Both the position numbers and the translations under genes were made by a program. DNA of 41,851 bases. Source: an uncultured Muribaculaceae bacterium. Lineage in GTDB: Bacteria; Bacteroidota; Bacteroidia; Bacteroidales; Muribaculaceae. Shown piece by piece: positions 16,492-25,236 of this stretch. Each line of letters starts with the position of its first letter. Position 1 is the first letter of the stretch. The stretch lies in contig CAMEPD010000012.1 in assembly GCA_945931475.1 (NCBI GenBank), forward strand, positions 1 to 41,851. The letters are read 5' to 3'. Under the pieces are notes generated by a model. It did not search any database. It was not told where the DNA came from and was given only the letters and a program-made list of their open reading frames with translations.

Positions 16492-18081
16492 CTATTTTGC
16501 CTTGGGTTCGTTATGGAACTCCTTAGGCGGCCGCAGTCGCGGCGCGGGCTGTGCCTGAGGCTGTTGCGCCGGTTTGGGAGCCTGCTGTCCGGATTGCCGG
16601 GACTGGGGCGGCCGCTGCTTGGGCCGTTCGGTGTTTTTGGGCTGCTGTGGTTTCGGCTGACCGGCGCACTGCCCTTTCGGCTGCTGAGGCTTAGCCTTTA
16701 CTTTGCCCTGAGGCTGTGGCTTGTCGCCTTTGGCCTGACGGGGCTGAGGCTTATTGTCTTTGGGTACGGTGTCTTTTTGGGGAGCGTCCTTTGCCTGTGA
16801 TTCATCGGCCTTGGAATCGGCCTTGGAATCAGCGCCTTTACCCTTTTTCTTCTTCTTTTTCTTCTTGGAATCGAAGCGGGTAAGCGAATCCTGACCCACC
16901 AGGTCGTAATAGCCGGTCGGAGCATCCTCCTTCTTCTTGTCCTTGTTCTCATCGACAAGCTTGGCCGGTTTTTCGCCGCGCTTGTTCATCTCGATGATTT
17001 CGAAGGCACGCGCCGCGGGAATGGTCGTCATGGCCGAACCGCTCCCCTTGTCGGCGCAGTAGGTTACCTCGCGCTTGAATATGTCGGCTTTGAAGTAAAC
17101 GAACGTGCCCTCCTCGGTTTCGAGGCGCGCGTCCTTGGGTGGCAGCTTCTTCGACGCCTCCACGTAGGTGTCAATCTCGAAGTTGAGGCAGCATTTCAGC
17201 TTGGCGCACTGCCCGGCGAGTTTCTGCGGGTTGAGCGAAATATCCTGATAGCGTGCCGCCGAGGTCGACACCGATGCGAAATTGCTCATCCATGTAGTGC
17301 AGCATAGCGCACGTCCGCAGGGCCCGATTCCGCCGATGCGGCCGGCCTCCTGTCGGGCACCTATCTGCTTCATCTCGATGCGCACACGGAAGGTTTCGGC
17401 CAGCACTTTAATGAGCTGGCGGAAGTCGACGCGCTCATCGGCGATATAGTAGAAGATGGCTTTGTTGCCGTCGCCCTGATACTCTACGTCGCCGATTTTC
17501 ATATTGAGCTGGAGCGACGCGGCGATTTTGCGCGAACGTATCATGGTGTCATTCTCGCGGGCGCGGGCAGCGGCGAAGCGCTCCATATCCGAGGCTTTGG
17601 CCTTGCGGAACACGCGACGTGGCTCGGCGTCGGGTTTCACCCCGGCCTTGCGCATATTCAGGCGCACGAGCGCTCCGGTGAGCGACACACGTCCGATGTC
17701 GTGACCCGGTGAGGCCTCTACAGCCACCCAGTCGCCGATTTCAAGGGGGATGTTCTGCGAGTTGAGGTAGAAGCCTTTGCGGGTGTTCTTGAACTGCACC
17801 TCCACCATATTGTCGTCGGCAAATCCGCCGGGCACATCCTCCAGATAGTTGAAGCTGTGGAGCTTGACGCGCCGGTCGCACGAATCGCAATCGCCACCGC
17901 CGCAGCAGGTTGCCTCGTCGCCGTCGGGTTGGCAGAGGGGCTGCTCCGCGGCTGCCGGGCGACTTTCGGTCGCAACGGCTTCTGCGGGAGCAAGAGCCTC
18001 CGCAGCGGCGACAGCCTCCTCGACCACAATGGGTTCCGGCGCCGGCATCTGTTTCTGCTGTTTATGTTTGTTCTTTGACAT
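16492..18081 (-). CDS. ricT: RicT/PSP1-domain protein with long low-complexity tail
   Basis: A 529-residue protein. Residues about 1-50 are Ala/Glu-rich. A small cysteine cluster follows (CCGGGDCDSC, about 59-68). The PSP1 core (about 75-330) has the family cysteines in 'GPCGRALCCTTWMSNF' and 'GQCAKLKCCLNFEIDTY'. In Bacillus the RicT (YaaT) cysteines help hold iron-sulfur clusters in a complex that steers RNase Y. The last 130 residues are a Lys, Gln and Pro-rich disordered tail (KKKKKKKKG, KADSKADES, QPKPQQPK), probably RNA-binding. The gene begins 15 bases after the rny stop. The tail is not part of the usual RicT family length of about 270 residues. Confidence 0.9.
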   Translation of the reverse strand: MSKNKHKQQKQMPAPEPIVVEEAVAAAEALAPAEAVATESRPAAAEQPLCQPDGDEATCCGGGDCDSCDRRVKLHSFNYLEDVPGGFADDNMVEVQFKNTRKGFYLNSQNIPLEIGDWVAVEASPGHDIGRVSLTGALVRLNMRKAGVKPDAEPRRVFRKAKASDMERFAAARARENDTMIRSRKIAASLQLNMKIGDVEYQGDGNKAIFYYIADERVDFRQLIKVLAETFRVRIEMKQIGARQEAGRIGGIGPCGRALCCTTWMSNFASVSTSAARYQDISLNPQKLAGQCAKLKCCLNFEIDTYVEASKKLPPKDARLETEEGTFVYFKADIFKREVTYCADKGSGSAMTTIPAARAFEIIEMNKRGEKPAKLVDENKDKKKEDAPTGYYDLVGQDSLTRFDSKKKKKKKKGKGADSKADSKADESQAKDAPQKDTVPKDNKPQPRQAKGDKPQPQGKVKAKPQQPKGQCAGQPKPQQPKNTERPKQRPPQSRQSGQQAPKPAQQPQAQPAPRLRPPKEFHNEPKAK

Positions 18082-18096
18082 ACAGGCAGATACGGA

Positions 18097-19638
18097 TTAT
18101 TTGGCGAAGGAAACGGCGCGGGTTTCGCGGATAACGGTGATTTTCACCTGTCCGGGATAGGTCATTTCATCCTGGATTTTACGGGCAATTTCGTTGGAGA
18201 GGTTTTCAGCCTGTGCGTCATCGATTTTCTCGGCACCGACAATCACGCGGAGTTCTCGGCCGGCCTGGATGGCGTAGGTCTTGATTACGCCGGGGTAGCT
18301 GAGGGCCAACTGTTCCAGGTCGTTAAGTCGTTTGATGTAAGCCTCGACGATTTCGCGGCGGGCGCCGGGACGGGCACCCGAGATGGCGTCGCAGACCTGC
18401 ACGATGGGTGCCAACAGAGTGGTCTGCTCGATTTCGTCGTGGTGAGCGCCGATGGCATTGCAGATTTCGGGTTTCTCCTTGCAGCGCTCGGCAATCTTCA
18501 TACCGAGGATGGCGTGCGGCAGTTCGGGCTCCTCGTCGGGCACTTTGCCTATATCGTGGAGCAGACCGGCGCGGCGTGCCTTCTTGGGGTTGAGGCCGAG
18601 CTCCGAAGCCATTATGGCTGAAAGGTTTGCGGTCTCGCGGGCGTGTTGCAGCAGGTTCTGGCCGTAGCTCGAGCGGTATTTCATCTTGCCGATCATGCGG
18701 ATAAGGTCGGGGTGCAGCCCGTGGATACCGAGGTCTATGGCGGTGCGTTTGCCCGTCTCGTTAATCTCCTCCTCGATCTGCTTGCGCACTTTGTTGACTA
18801 CCTCCTCGATGCGGGCCGGATGTATGCGGCCGTCAGCAACCAGCTGATGCAGAGCCAGTCGCGCTATTTCGCGGCGTACCGGGTCAAAGCCCGACAGCAC
18901 GATGGCCTCGGGGGTGTCGTCTACGATGATTTCGATGCCGGTAGCGGCCTCGAGCGCGCGGATATTGCGCCCCTCGCGACCGATGATGCGTCCTTTGATT
19001 TCGTCGGAATCGATATGGAACACGGTCACCGAGTTCTCGATGGCGATCTCGGTGGCTAAACGCTGAATCGATTGAATAACAATGCGTTTGGCCTCTTTGT
19101 TGGCGTTGATGCGGGCGTCGTCCATGATGTCGTTGATGTACGACTGCGCGGCCGTGCGGGCCTCGTCCTTCATCGACTGCACCAACTTCTCCTTGGCTTC
19201 CTCGGCCGAAAGGCCCGAGATGTGCTCGAGGGTGTCCTGGGCGTTGCGTTTGAGGCGTTCCACCTCATCGCGGCGCTGCTCAAGCACCTGCTCCTCAGCG
19301 TCTAAGCGTTGCCGCAGCGATTCGAGTTCATTGCGCTGACGGGCGTTTTCGCTCTGCTGCTGGTTGAGCTGGCTTTCACGCTGCTTCATTTTTGACTCTG
19401 AAGACTGTACGCGCTGCAGGCGCTGGTTGGCCTGACGTTCGGCGTCGTCCTTGATTTTCATACCCTCTTCGCGGCCCTTGAGGACCTCTTTCTGGCGAAG
19501 AACTTCACCCTCGCGACGGGCTTCATCGATAATTATCTGGGCGCGAGAACGACCCATGGCTTTCTGTATGATCAGAGTGGCGAGCACGCCTAAAGCTATG
19601 GCTACAACCGCTATCGCAATATATATCAATACATCCAT
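18097..19638 (-). CDS. rny: Ribonuclease Y
   Basis: A membrane-anchored endoribonuclease that starts mRNA decay in organisms that have it. The 513-residue length is normal. Layout: one N-terminal membrane helix (residues about 4-27), a long coiled coil rich in Glu, Arg and Gln (30-200), a KH domain ('[19 protein letters not shown]'), and an HD domain with '[15 protein letters not shown]' carrying the metal-binding His-Asp. It is followed after 15 bases by ricT. Upstream, a strong terminator isolates it from zapA, so it should have its own promoter in the 60-base gap; I could not identify one there. Confidence 0.97.
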   Translation of the reverse strand: MDVLIYIAIAVVAIALGVLATLIIQKAMGRSRAQIIIDEARREGEVLRQKEVLKGREEGMKIKDDAERQANQRLQRVQSSESKMKQRESQLNQQQSENARQRNELESLRQRLDAEEQVLEQRRDEVERLKRNAQDTLEHISGLSAEEAKEKLVQSMKDEARTAAQSYINDIMDDARINANKEAKRIVIQSIQRLATEIAIENSVTVFHIDSDEIKGRIIGREGRNIRALEAATGIEIIVDDTPEAIVLSGFDPVRREIARLALHQLVADGRIHPARIEEVVNKVRKQIEEEINETGKRTAIDLGIHGLHPDLIRMIGKMKYRSSYGQNLLQHARETANLSAIMASELGLNPKKARRAGLLHDIGKVPDEEPELPHAILGMKIAERCKEKPEICNAIGAHHDEIEQTTLLAPIVQVCDAISGARPGARREIVEAYIKRLNDLEQLALSYPGVIKTYAIQAGRELRVIVGAEKIDDAQAENLSNEIARKIQDEMTYPGQVKITVIRETRAVSFAK

Positions 19639-19706
19639 TTGATATTTAGATTAGGTAATTTTGAATATGTTATACGTTAATGATTGGGATTCAATAAAAA
19701 AGCAAA

Positions 19707-19749
19707 GCGCCGGGCAGTCGTCCCTCAGGGAGGAATGACACACCGGCGC
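19707..19749 (-). terminator. Terminator of the coiled-coil/zapA transcript
   Basis: A GC stem (19707-19713 with 19743-19749, arm GCGCCGG) encloses a second hairpin (TCCC 19721-19724 with GGGA 19728-19731, plus GTC/GAC). On the - strand it is followed by TTTGCTTTTTTATTG. It lies about 60 bases after the zapA stop. Confidence 0.85.
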
Positions 19750-19807
19750 GGTAAACGGTTAGCGGTTGGCGACGAGGATTAAATACGTATCAGTGGCATG
19801 AGCCGGT

Positions 19808-20104
19808 TTATTTTTTGGCTGTCTCGACAAGAATTTTATCGAGTTTCGCCTCAAAATCGTCAAGCATCTGCTCGGCATCGAGCACCGACTTGCCCTGGGT
19901 ATAATATAGCTCAGCAAACCGATAGGCCACCATCGACATCACCTCCATGGGGGATTTGTCGCGGAAACGGTCGGACCAGCGGCCATAAAGGCCGTTCACC
20001 TGGTATTCGGCCGTACGCGCCGTCTGCTCGTAATCTCGGTCGATATTGAGCGTCATCGGCGGCTGGCCCGCAATGCGTATGGTTATGTTGAGTTTATCTG
20101 TCAT
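19808..20104 (-). CDS. zapA: Cell division protein ZapA
   Basis: A 98-residue protein starting MTDKLNITIRIAGQPPM. The ZapA N-terminal beta region is followed by 'MSMVAYRFAELYYTQG' and a C-terminal coiled coil, the part that crosslinks FtsZ filaments in the family. A TTG start at 20125 is possible but unlikely. It is encoded directly upstream of rny, a neighbourhood I recall as common in Bacteroidetes, and downstream of a small coiled-coil gene. A terminator follows. Confidence 0.88.
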   Translation of the reverse strand: MTDKLNITIRIAGQPPMTLNIDRDYEQTARTAEYQVNGLYGRWSDRFRDKSPMEVMSMVAYRFAELYYTQGKSVLDAEQMLDDFEAKLDKILVETAKK

Positions 20105-20237
20105 ATTTATGTGCACTTTCAGCAAACCCGGAGAGAGCCGCTTCTATAAGTCGGTCGGTCGCAGAAAGGTAAACTACGCCACTCAGGAAGCGCGACATCG
20201 GCCATCGTAAGCTGCGAAGCTGACCGCAGGGAGTGGG

Positions 20238-20531
20238 TCAATCCTTCAGCTCGGCGATGCAGGTGTCGATTTCCCGCACCAGTTCGGCAAGCATTGTCCG
20301 TGCACGGGCGGTGTCTTCGCGGGTCGGAGCGAAAGTCATAGCCGCCTTGAGATACTCGGCCTGACTTTCAAGCTCGGCGATGCGCCGCTTCAGTGCCGCG
20401 ATAGCTTTTTCCTGGGCAGAAATCTGTTCAAGCGCCTCATCGCGCTGGGCGGTAATAACTGCGTATCGCTCCAAAACGATACGTATCTTGGCCGCAATTC
20501 GGTCGGATTTCTGCTGAAGCTCGCCGGACAT
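20238..20531 (-). CDS. Small coiled-coil protein upstream of zapA
   Basis: A 97-residue protein that is almost entirely heptad coiled coil from residue 5 to 66 (RIAAKIRIVLERYAVITAQ, then 'ALKRRIAELESQAEYLKAA'). It ends in a second short helix (LAELVREIDTCIAELKD). It precedes zapA in the same transcript with a 133-base gap. Small coiled-coil partners next to zapA suggest a ZapB-like division role, but that is inference from position and shape. The start at ATG 20531 is supported by a textbook promoter just upstream. Confidence 0.82.
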   Translation of the reverse strand: MSGELQQKSDRIAAKIRIVLERYAVITAQRDEALEQISAQEKAIAALKRRIAELESQAEYLKAAMTFAPTREDTARARTMLAELVREIDTCIAELKD

Positions 20532-20548
20532 TCTTTACCAAATTTTCA

Positions 20549-20579
20549 CAAAAGTAGTAAAAATTTCCGAAATATCAAA
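20549..20579 (-). promoter_or_regulatory. Bacteroidetes-type promoter of the coiled-coil/zapA genes
   Basis: On the - strand: -33 TTTG (20576-20579), 19-base spacer, -7 TACTTTTG (20549-20556). The predicted start lies about 12 bases before the ATG at 20531, so the leader is very short. Confidence 0.85.
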
Positions 20580-20827
20580 AGCCCCAGGTATAAAATCTTA
20601 AAATCCGCGTTCAAAATCGCCCCAAATTCCCCCGTCCGAGCGAAGCTTCCCGAAATAAAACCACGATATTTCAGCCAAATTTGACGCAAAATCCATATCC
20701 TGCCGTATTATTTATGGCGATGTATCATAATTCGGCACATCGCCTTTTGGGGCTCTGTTGTAGGGTCGCGGTACAATTCACACCATCAGATTAATTTTGA
20801 TATACCCTCATAAACGTGAGGAGCTGT

Positions 20828-21364
20828 TCAATCGACGGGAAGGATGCGGAGGTAGACGGGGCCGGGAATGCCGAGGTCGGGGGTGGCGGTGCGCGAGGGG
20901 CTGACGAGTATCGCGATGATGTTATAAGGGCGCAGTGTGTCGGTGACATCAATCAGCGTGGAGGGCGCGCCGGGGGTGAAAGCGGCAACTTTCCCCAAGC
21001 TGCTGCCGTTCATGTAGATTTCGGCGCCGAAGCTTACGCCCTCGAGCACAAGGAGGACACGTTCGCCGTCGACAGGCGTGGCTATCTCGAAAACTTTGCG
21101 GAACCACCAGGGGGAGGTGAAACGGCGGGCGGACGTGTCGGTATCGCGGTTGGCCCGGAGGATTTCACCTACTGTAGCGGGGAGGGTGGCGTCGTACCAC
21201 TGCGAGGGGCCGGGCGCGTCGGTGGAGCGCGCCACGCCGTCGGTTCCGGCCATGGCTGAGGTCTGCACCTGCCAGCCGTGGTCGAGGGGAACAGTGCGCT
21301 GCGCCGCAGCCGCCGCGGGGAGGGTCAGGACGGCCATGAGGAAAAGAGTACGGCCGGGTAACAT
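20828..21364 (-). CDS. Secreted stand-alone GH2-type sugar-binding domain
   Basis: A 178-residue protein with a signal peptide (cleaved near AAAAQ). The rest matches only the N-terminal beta-sandwich of glycoside hydrolase family 2: 'DATLPATVGEIL', 'SPWWFRKVFEI', 'VLLVLEGVSFGAEIYMNG' and 'STLIDVTDTLRPYNIIAI'. The catalytic barrel is absent. The frame ends cleanly after 'GPVYLRILPVD', and the 300 bases beyond show no continuing GH2 sequence in any frame. It starts 16 bases after the DUF4270 gene, so it is likely cotranscribed. It is either a carbohydrate-binding protein made from a GH2 module or the remnant of a longer enzyme. Confidence 0.8.
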   Translation of the reverse strand: MLPGRTLFLMAVLTLPAAAAAQRTVPLDHGWQVQTSAMAGTDGVARSTDAPGPSQWYDATLPATVGEILRANRDTDTSARRFTSPWWFRKVFEIATPVDGERVLLVLEGVSFGAEIYMNGSSLGKVAAFTPGAPSTLIDVTDTLRPYNIIAILVSPSRTATPDLGIPGPVYLRILPVD

Positions 21365-21380
21365 GGCTAAGGTGGGCTAT

Positions 21381-22775
21381 TTACTTGACAGTCTGCTTGG
21401 TGAAGGTAAGTGTAACCTTCGATTCCTTAAGGTTGAGCAGAGCCATCGACGGGGCTGACATATAGGGCGTCATCGATGTCACGAGGGTCGACTGATTGTA
21501 GTAGCTGTTTATGACTTCGGTCTCCACATCCACCGGAATAATCATAAAGGTGTATTTCTCGGCAGGGATTTCACCCTTCTCGCCGTAGGCATCGAGCATA
21601 TCGAGCAGATAAGTGCGCAGACCGGTGAATTTATAGCACTTGTTAGTGGAGTCGTATGTGGCGTAGAACGAGGTTTTGTTGTCGGGAACCTTGTTGTTGG
21701 CGAAGAAGCTCTCCTTCTCTGATTTGAGCACCATCAGCACGTTTGTGGGCACACTGATGCCATAGTCGTTTGAGATAACTTCGGCCGGGATGGAAAAGGT
21801 AAGTGCGTTTACTACCGAGAGGGTGCCACGGTTGGCGTAATAGTAATTCATGACGTCGCGCAGGGGGAACTCAATCTCGACATCGCGCCCTGCGGGAGCT
21901 ACCAGGATATTCTCCCCGGCATCGATGCGGGCCTTCAGCGCGGGGTCCATCTCGTAACGGATGCAGTTGTTCGACACTACCTCGGGGGTGACGGCGAAGT
22001 AGGTGCCGACGGCCGGTACGTTGTAGGGCTTGCCCAGCGAGTCGGTGGCCACAGTGTGGTAGTAGAGCTGCATGCTGGTGTTGGCGATGTCAATCACGCG
22101 GCCCGACCCGAACGAATTCCGCACGGCTATACCAGGGAAGTATTTGGCGAATTCCACCGGCGACTGATATGCGACCGGATTGTTGACGTACAGATTGTAA
22201 AGCTCCCGGCCCAGCGATACGGGCAGGTCGACGTAGACGCTGCGGTAGTTGAGTTTCTTCACCGAGTCAGTCTGCTCGATGGTATTGAAGGTGTATACTT
22301 TCGAGCCGAGCAGCCCGGTGCGGGCGTCGTAGTACTGCGTGAGGTCGAAGTCGCTGTAAATGGGCGAAGGGAGCTGCTTGTTGAGCCGATACACTTCGAG
22401 GCCCATGGGCAGAATGGAGTCACCGATACAGCCGCCGCTTTTGGGAATCATCAGGTGGAGCTTCACCGAGTCGATATAATCGGCGTTCACCCCCTCGGTG
22501 ACGAGGGTTGTGGCGGGCATGAACTGCGCCACGAATTCCGATGAGAACTTGCCGTAGCCCTTGGCGTCAATGTCGCCGAGGAGTTGGTCGATGGTGCGCG
22601 ACATTACGGGCACGTTCGATTCGGTGGTATGCCCTTTTACCTCGAACGACGATTCGATGACCACCTCGGTCTCGTCGGTAACGAGCGAGCCGCCGATCTC
22701 GTCGGCGGTGTTTGAACATGAGGCTAAAGCTATGACAGCGGTGGCGACAAGCGCCTTTGCGAACAGAAATTTCAT
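21381..22775 (-). CDS. DUF4270-type lipoprotein
   Basis: A 464-residue lipoprotein with lipobox LASC (Cys20) and a mature start 'SNTADEIGGSLVTDE', typical of DUF4270 proteins. The rest is beta-rich with phrases characteristic of that family as I remember it ('DSVKLHLMIPKSGG', 'LGLEVYRLNKQL'-like, 'SVYVDLPVSLGRELYN'). DUF4270 proteins are conserved in Bacteroidales next to the glycogen/starch-synthase-like gene, as here, and their function is unknown. A long structured intergenic palindrome lies upstream. The family call rests on layout, motif style and neighbour. Confidence 0.82.
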   Translation of the reverse strand: MKFLFAKALVATAVIALASCSNTADEIGGSLVTDETEVVIESSFEVKGHTTESNVPVMSRTIDQLLGDIDAKGYGKFSSEFVAQFMPATTLVTEGVNADYIDSVKLHLMIPKSGGCIGDSILPMGLEVYRLNKQLPSPIYSDFDLTQYYDARTGLLGSKVYTFNTIEQTDSVKKLNYRSVYVDLPVSLGRELYNLYVNNPVAYQSPVEFAKYFPGIAVRNSFGSGRVIDIANTSMQLYYHTVATDSLGKPYNVPAVGTYFAVTPEVVSNNCIRYEMDPALKARIDAGENILVAPAGRDVEIEFPLRDVMNYYYANRGTLSVVNALTFSIPAEVISNDYGISVPTNVLMVLKSEKESFFANNKVPDNKTSFYATYDSTNKCYKFTGLRTYLLDMLDAYGEKGEIPAEKYTFMIIPVDVETEVINSYYNQSTLVTSMTPYMSAPSMALLNLKESKVTLTFTKQTVK

Positions 22776-22819
22776 CTTGGAGTGAAACGGGAGAGACGGT
22801 AAGTAAGTCGAAGAAATTA

Positions 22820-22940
22820 GCTTATGAATATTTTGACTGTATTTTGAGATGATTTTTTCGGTTGAGCGATGGAGCTTAGCGAGCTAAGCGACTGAGCGAA
22901 AACGGGAAAAGCGCTCAAAAGACTTCAAAATATCATAAGC
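22820..22940. repeat. 120-base nested palindrome between GT5-like and DUF4270 genes
   Basis: Three nested stems can be drawn: 22820-22836 with 22925-22940 (16 pairs, one bulged base), TTTTGAG 22842-22848 with CTCAAAA 22914-22920, and GCTTAG 22874-22879 with CTAAGC 22884-22889. An alternative stem TTGAGCG (22862-22868) with CGCTCAA (22912-22918) competes with the second. The centre repeats GAGCG. It may be a structured leader of the DUF4270 mRNA, a readthrough-limiting element, or a small mobile repeat. Confidence 0.7.
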
Positions 22941-22998
22941 AGAAACTTGACTTGGCTTATATGATTAATATTCACTAATTTGTGAGACTTACTTAATA

Positions 22999-23811
22999 TT
23001 ACAGGTTCTGATAGAATTCCACTATGGGCGCGGCATCCTTGTCGAGGTCGGGATGGAATTCGAGGACGGCTTTACCCAGCGAGCGCGCGTAGTCGAGGAG
23101 CTCGGCAGGGACATTTTCGGTACCGGCCACTACGCCGTCGGAGTATTTGATGGCGAGCTTGTTCATGGTCACCCAGTCGACAGGCTCGTCGCCGAGAATG
23201 TCGGTATCTTCATCGGTGAAACCGTCCAGACCGAGTTTTTGGCGGAAGCGCGGATTGAGCCCCCCCTCGAAAGCATCGTCGAAGATGGAATAGACCACCT
23301 TGGCGCTGCCCACGGTGGGGTCGTCGGCATACGCGCGGCGCAGATACAGGGGCGAAAGGGCTGTAATCCAGCCGGAACAATGTATCACCGTGGGCTCCCA
23401 GCGGAGCTTCTTGACTGTCTCCATAACGCCGCGGGTGAAGAAAATCACGCGCTCGTCGTTGTCGGCGGGAGTTTCGCGGATTTCGAGGTCGGTCACGGCA
23501 TGGTGCTGGAAATATTCGTCGTTATCGATGAAATACACCTGCATACGCGAGGATTGAAGCGTTGCCACCTTGATAATGAGTGGATGGTCGGTATCGTCGA
23601 CCGGGAGGTTCAGTCCCGAAAGTCGGATAACTTCATGAAGCTGGTTGCGGCGCTCATTGATGCAGCCGTATTTCGGCATGAAAGTACGTGCTTCGTAACC
23701 GTTCTCCTGTACTCTGCCGGGGAGTTCCTGGCAAATGCGGCCTATGAACGATTCCTTCAGATACGGAGTAACCTCTTCAGAGATATAAAGTGCTTTCTTT
23801 TTGGTGCTCAT
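22999..23811 (-). CDS. Glycogen/starch synthase-like GT5 N-terminal domain protein
   Basis: A 270-residue protein matching only the N-terminal Rossmann half of GT5 glycogen synthases: 'ALYISEEVTPYLKESF', 'RTFMPKYGCINERR', 'PTVIHCSGWITALSPLYLR', 'LAIKYSDGVVAGTENVP'. Normal enzymes carry a Lys-x-Gly-Gly loop near the start for ADP-glucose; here that place reads LKESF, so the glycines are missing. The C-terminal half with the nucleotide-binding Glu is absent too. Such half-length proteins are, as far as I recall, conserved in Bacteroidales beside DUF4270. It is therefore unlikely to make glycogen alone and may be regulatory or a non-catalytic subunit. No signal peptide. Confidence 0.85.
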   Translation of the reverse strand: MSTKKKALYISEEVTPYLKESFIGRICQELPGRVQENGYEARTFMPKYGCINERRNQLHEVIRLSGLNLPVDDTDHPLIIKVATLQSSRMQVYFIDNDEYFQHHAVTDLEIRETPADNDERVIFFTRGVMETVKKLRWEPTVIHCSGWITALSPLYLRRAYADDPTVGSAKVVYSIFDDAFEGGLNPRFRQKLGLDGFTDEDTDILGDEPVDWVTMNKLAIKYSDGVVAGTENVPAELLDYARSLGKAVLEFHPDLDKDAAPIVEFYQNL

Positions 23812-23833
23812 CGATTTTATTATATGCTGCCTG

Positions 23834-23867
23834 CAAAGTTACAAAAAATTTTTGACATACAGGCAAA
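23834..23867 (-). promoter_or_regulatory. Probable promoter of the GT5-like gene
   Basis: On the - strand: -7 TAACTTTG (23834-23841) and a TTTG (23864-23867) 22 bases upstream, slightly wider than the usual 19-21. The start of transcription would be about 17 bases before the ATG at 23811. Confidence 0.65.
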
Positions 23868-23992
23868 ACGGTGAAAGAAAGCAAAAACCGGCCGTATCGG
23901 CGGCATCATTATCCTGCTAATTCCATCACGGCAATAACAGAATTCAAGTTTCGCAAATTATTTGCAACAAATTTAGGCGCCTTCAGATATGG

Positions 23993-24022
23993 GTAGTAGC
24001 CGAGCGCTCGCCGAGCGCCGGC
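23993..24022. repeat. GC-rich repeat, inverted copy of the one at 8.7 kb
   Basis: On the - strand this reads CCGGCGCTCGGCGAGCG followed by two bases and CGGCTACTAC. The copy at 8707-8735 on the + strand shares the first 17 bases exactly and then CGGCTATTAC. The core forms a hairpin GCGCTC-GGC-GAGCGC. Both copies are intergenic, downstream of genes. Confidence 0.75.
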
Positions 24023-24029
24023 CAAAGCG

Positions 24030-25235
24030 TCAGAAGTGGATGACGATTTCGTCGGTGAAGGAGGGGTCGACCCGGACGCCTCCACCACCCTCTTGGCCGC
24101 GCTCTGTGAGCCAGTGACCTACGGCGAGAGTAACTTTGTCCTTGAACACAGGTACCTGCACGCCGTCGTGGGCGTTGATGGGGTTGTTGATGTGGTCATC
24201 GTAGATGGTGAGCGCAATCGGCAGAGTGCTTTCTCCCACATTCACAATCGACCAGTCGTGGCCCAAATCGACGTACGGCGCGGCGTCAACTGTAAACAGG
24301 CGCGGCGTGGCTTCAAACCCGAAGTCATAGCCGCTCGAGGTGGGTATTCCCTGCAGCAGTGAATAGGCCACGTTGACGTAGGCCGGATAATGCAGGTGCG
24401 ACTGAGTGTCGTCGAGCGATACGCCGGCAATCTTCAGATAGGTCTCATAATCGTCAGCAAGGAACATGAAGCGGCCCTGCGGACGTTTGAGTGTGGCTTC
24501 GTAGTGCTGCTCGGCCCCGTCGGTCTCGGTCGGCTCGATATGGAACTGCTGCGACACGCAGAAGCAGTCGCGGTAGAACTTATCCTCCTGGCCCTGACGC
24601 AAATCCATGTCGCAGGTAAGTGTGTATATCGGGTCGGTCAGGAAGAAATAGTCGTTGACGCTCCCCTTGGGGACATACTGAGCCGAGGCCACTACGCACA
24701 CTACGCCATAAGGGAGCTCCAGCTCCACATCGTGGCGGGGACGGCGCGTGTCGGCCGGAATCAGTATGGCGTTGGCGTACACCGGTTCGGCGTCAGGCAC
24801 TTGCGAAGCCTCTTTGTCGTAAATTTCGTACCGCAGGAGTATATCCCACGCCCGGCCGTCGGGCTCGTAAGGGGCAATCTCGTCGAACCGGTCGATCAGT
24901 TGGCGCGAGCGGGCCTCGGCTGCCGCAATCTCGGCGGCGCGCTGCGGCGAAATCTCTCCGGCGCGGTTATGGTGCGTCGCGGCCACCTCGTCGCTGTAAA
25001 TTATCACGGGCGGTGTAATGGTATAGTCGACCACAGCTCCGGGCTGCGGGGCGTCGTTGTCGATAATCAGCGTCAGGGTAACCTTCTCGCTGACCGGGTG
25101 AGGGTGTATGTGTATCGTTTCATGGCACGATGTAAGGGCCGTCGGCATCAGGACCGACAGCATGGCCGTGAGTATCGCAGCGAACACTTTACGTAGCGCT
25201 GTCTCTTTTTTCGCTCCCAAGACAATGGGTTTCAT
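24030..25235 (-). CDS. DUF6562/FimB-like surface lipoprotein
   Basis: A 401-residue lipoprotein. The signal runs to lipobox LTSC (Cys37) after a long N-terminal stretch. The mature domain begins 'HETIHIHPHPVSEKVTLTL' and continues through 'ILLRYEIYDKE', 'DVELELPYGVVCVVASAQY', 'DKFYRDCFCVSQQF' and 'YEATLKRPQGRFMFLADDYETYL'. This order is what I associate with the N-terminal half of DUF6562 and FimB/Mfa2-type fimbrial lipoproteins in Bacteroidales. It starts one base after the stop of the DUF3575 gene, so the two are tightly coupled. A role in surface or pilus assembly with its neighbours is inferred. The exact DUF number is uncertain; the lipoprotein and cluster context are clear. Confidence 0.8.
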   Translation of the reverse strand: MKPIVLGAKKETALRKVFAAILTAMLSVLMPTALTSCHETIHIHPHPVSEKVTLTLIIDNDAPQPGAVVDYTITPPVIIYSDEVAATHHNRAGEISPQRAAEIAAAEARSRQLIDRFDEIAPYEPDGRAWDILLRYEIYDKEASQVPDAEPVYANAILIPADTRRPRHDVELELPYGVVCVVASAQYVPKGSVNDYFFLTDPIYTLTCDMDLRQGQEDKFYRDCFCVSQQFHIEPTETDGAEQHYEATLKRPQGRFMFLADDYETYLKIAGVSLDDTQSHLHYPAYVNVAYSLLQGIPTSSGYDFGFEATPRLFTVDAAPYVDLGHDWSIVNVGESTLPIALTIYDDHINNPINAHDGVQVPVFKDKVTLAVGHWLTERGQEGGGGVRVDPSFTDEIVIHF

Positions 25236-25236
25236 A

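Noticed and set aside
19640..19807. A 6S-like RNA between zapA and rny
   Set aside because: zapA is linked to 6S RNA in gamma-proteobacteria, but on that side of the gene here I see only a compact terminator with an inner hairpin, and no long bubble-type structure.
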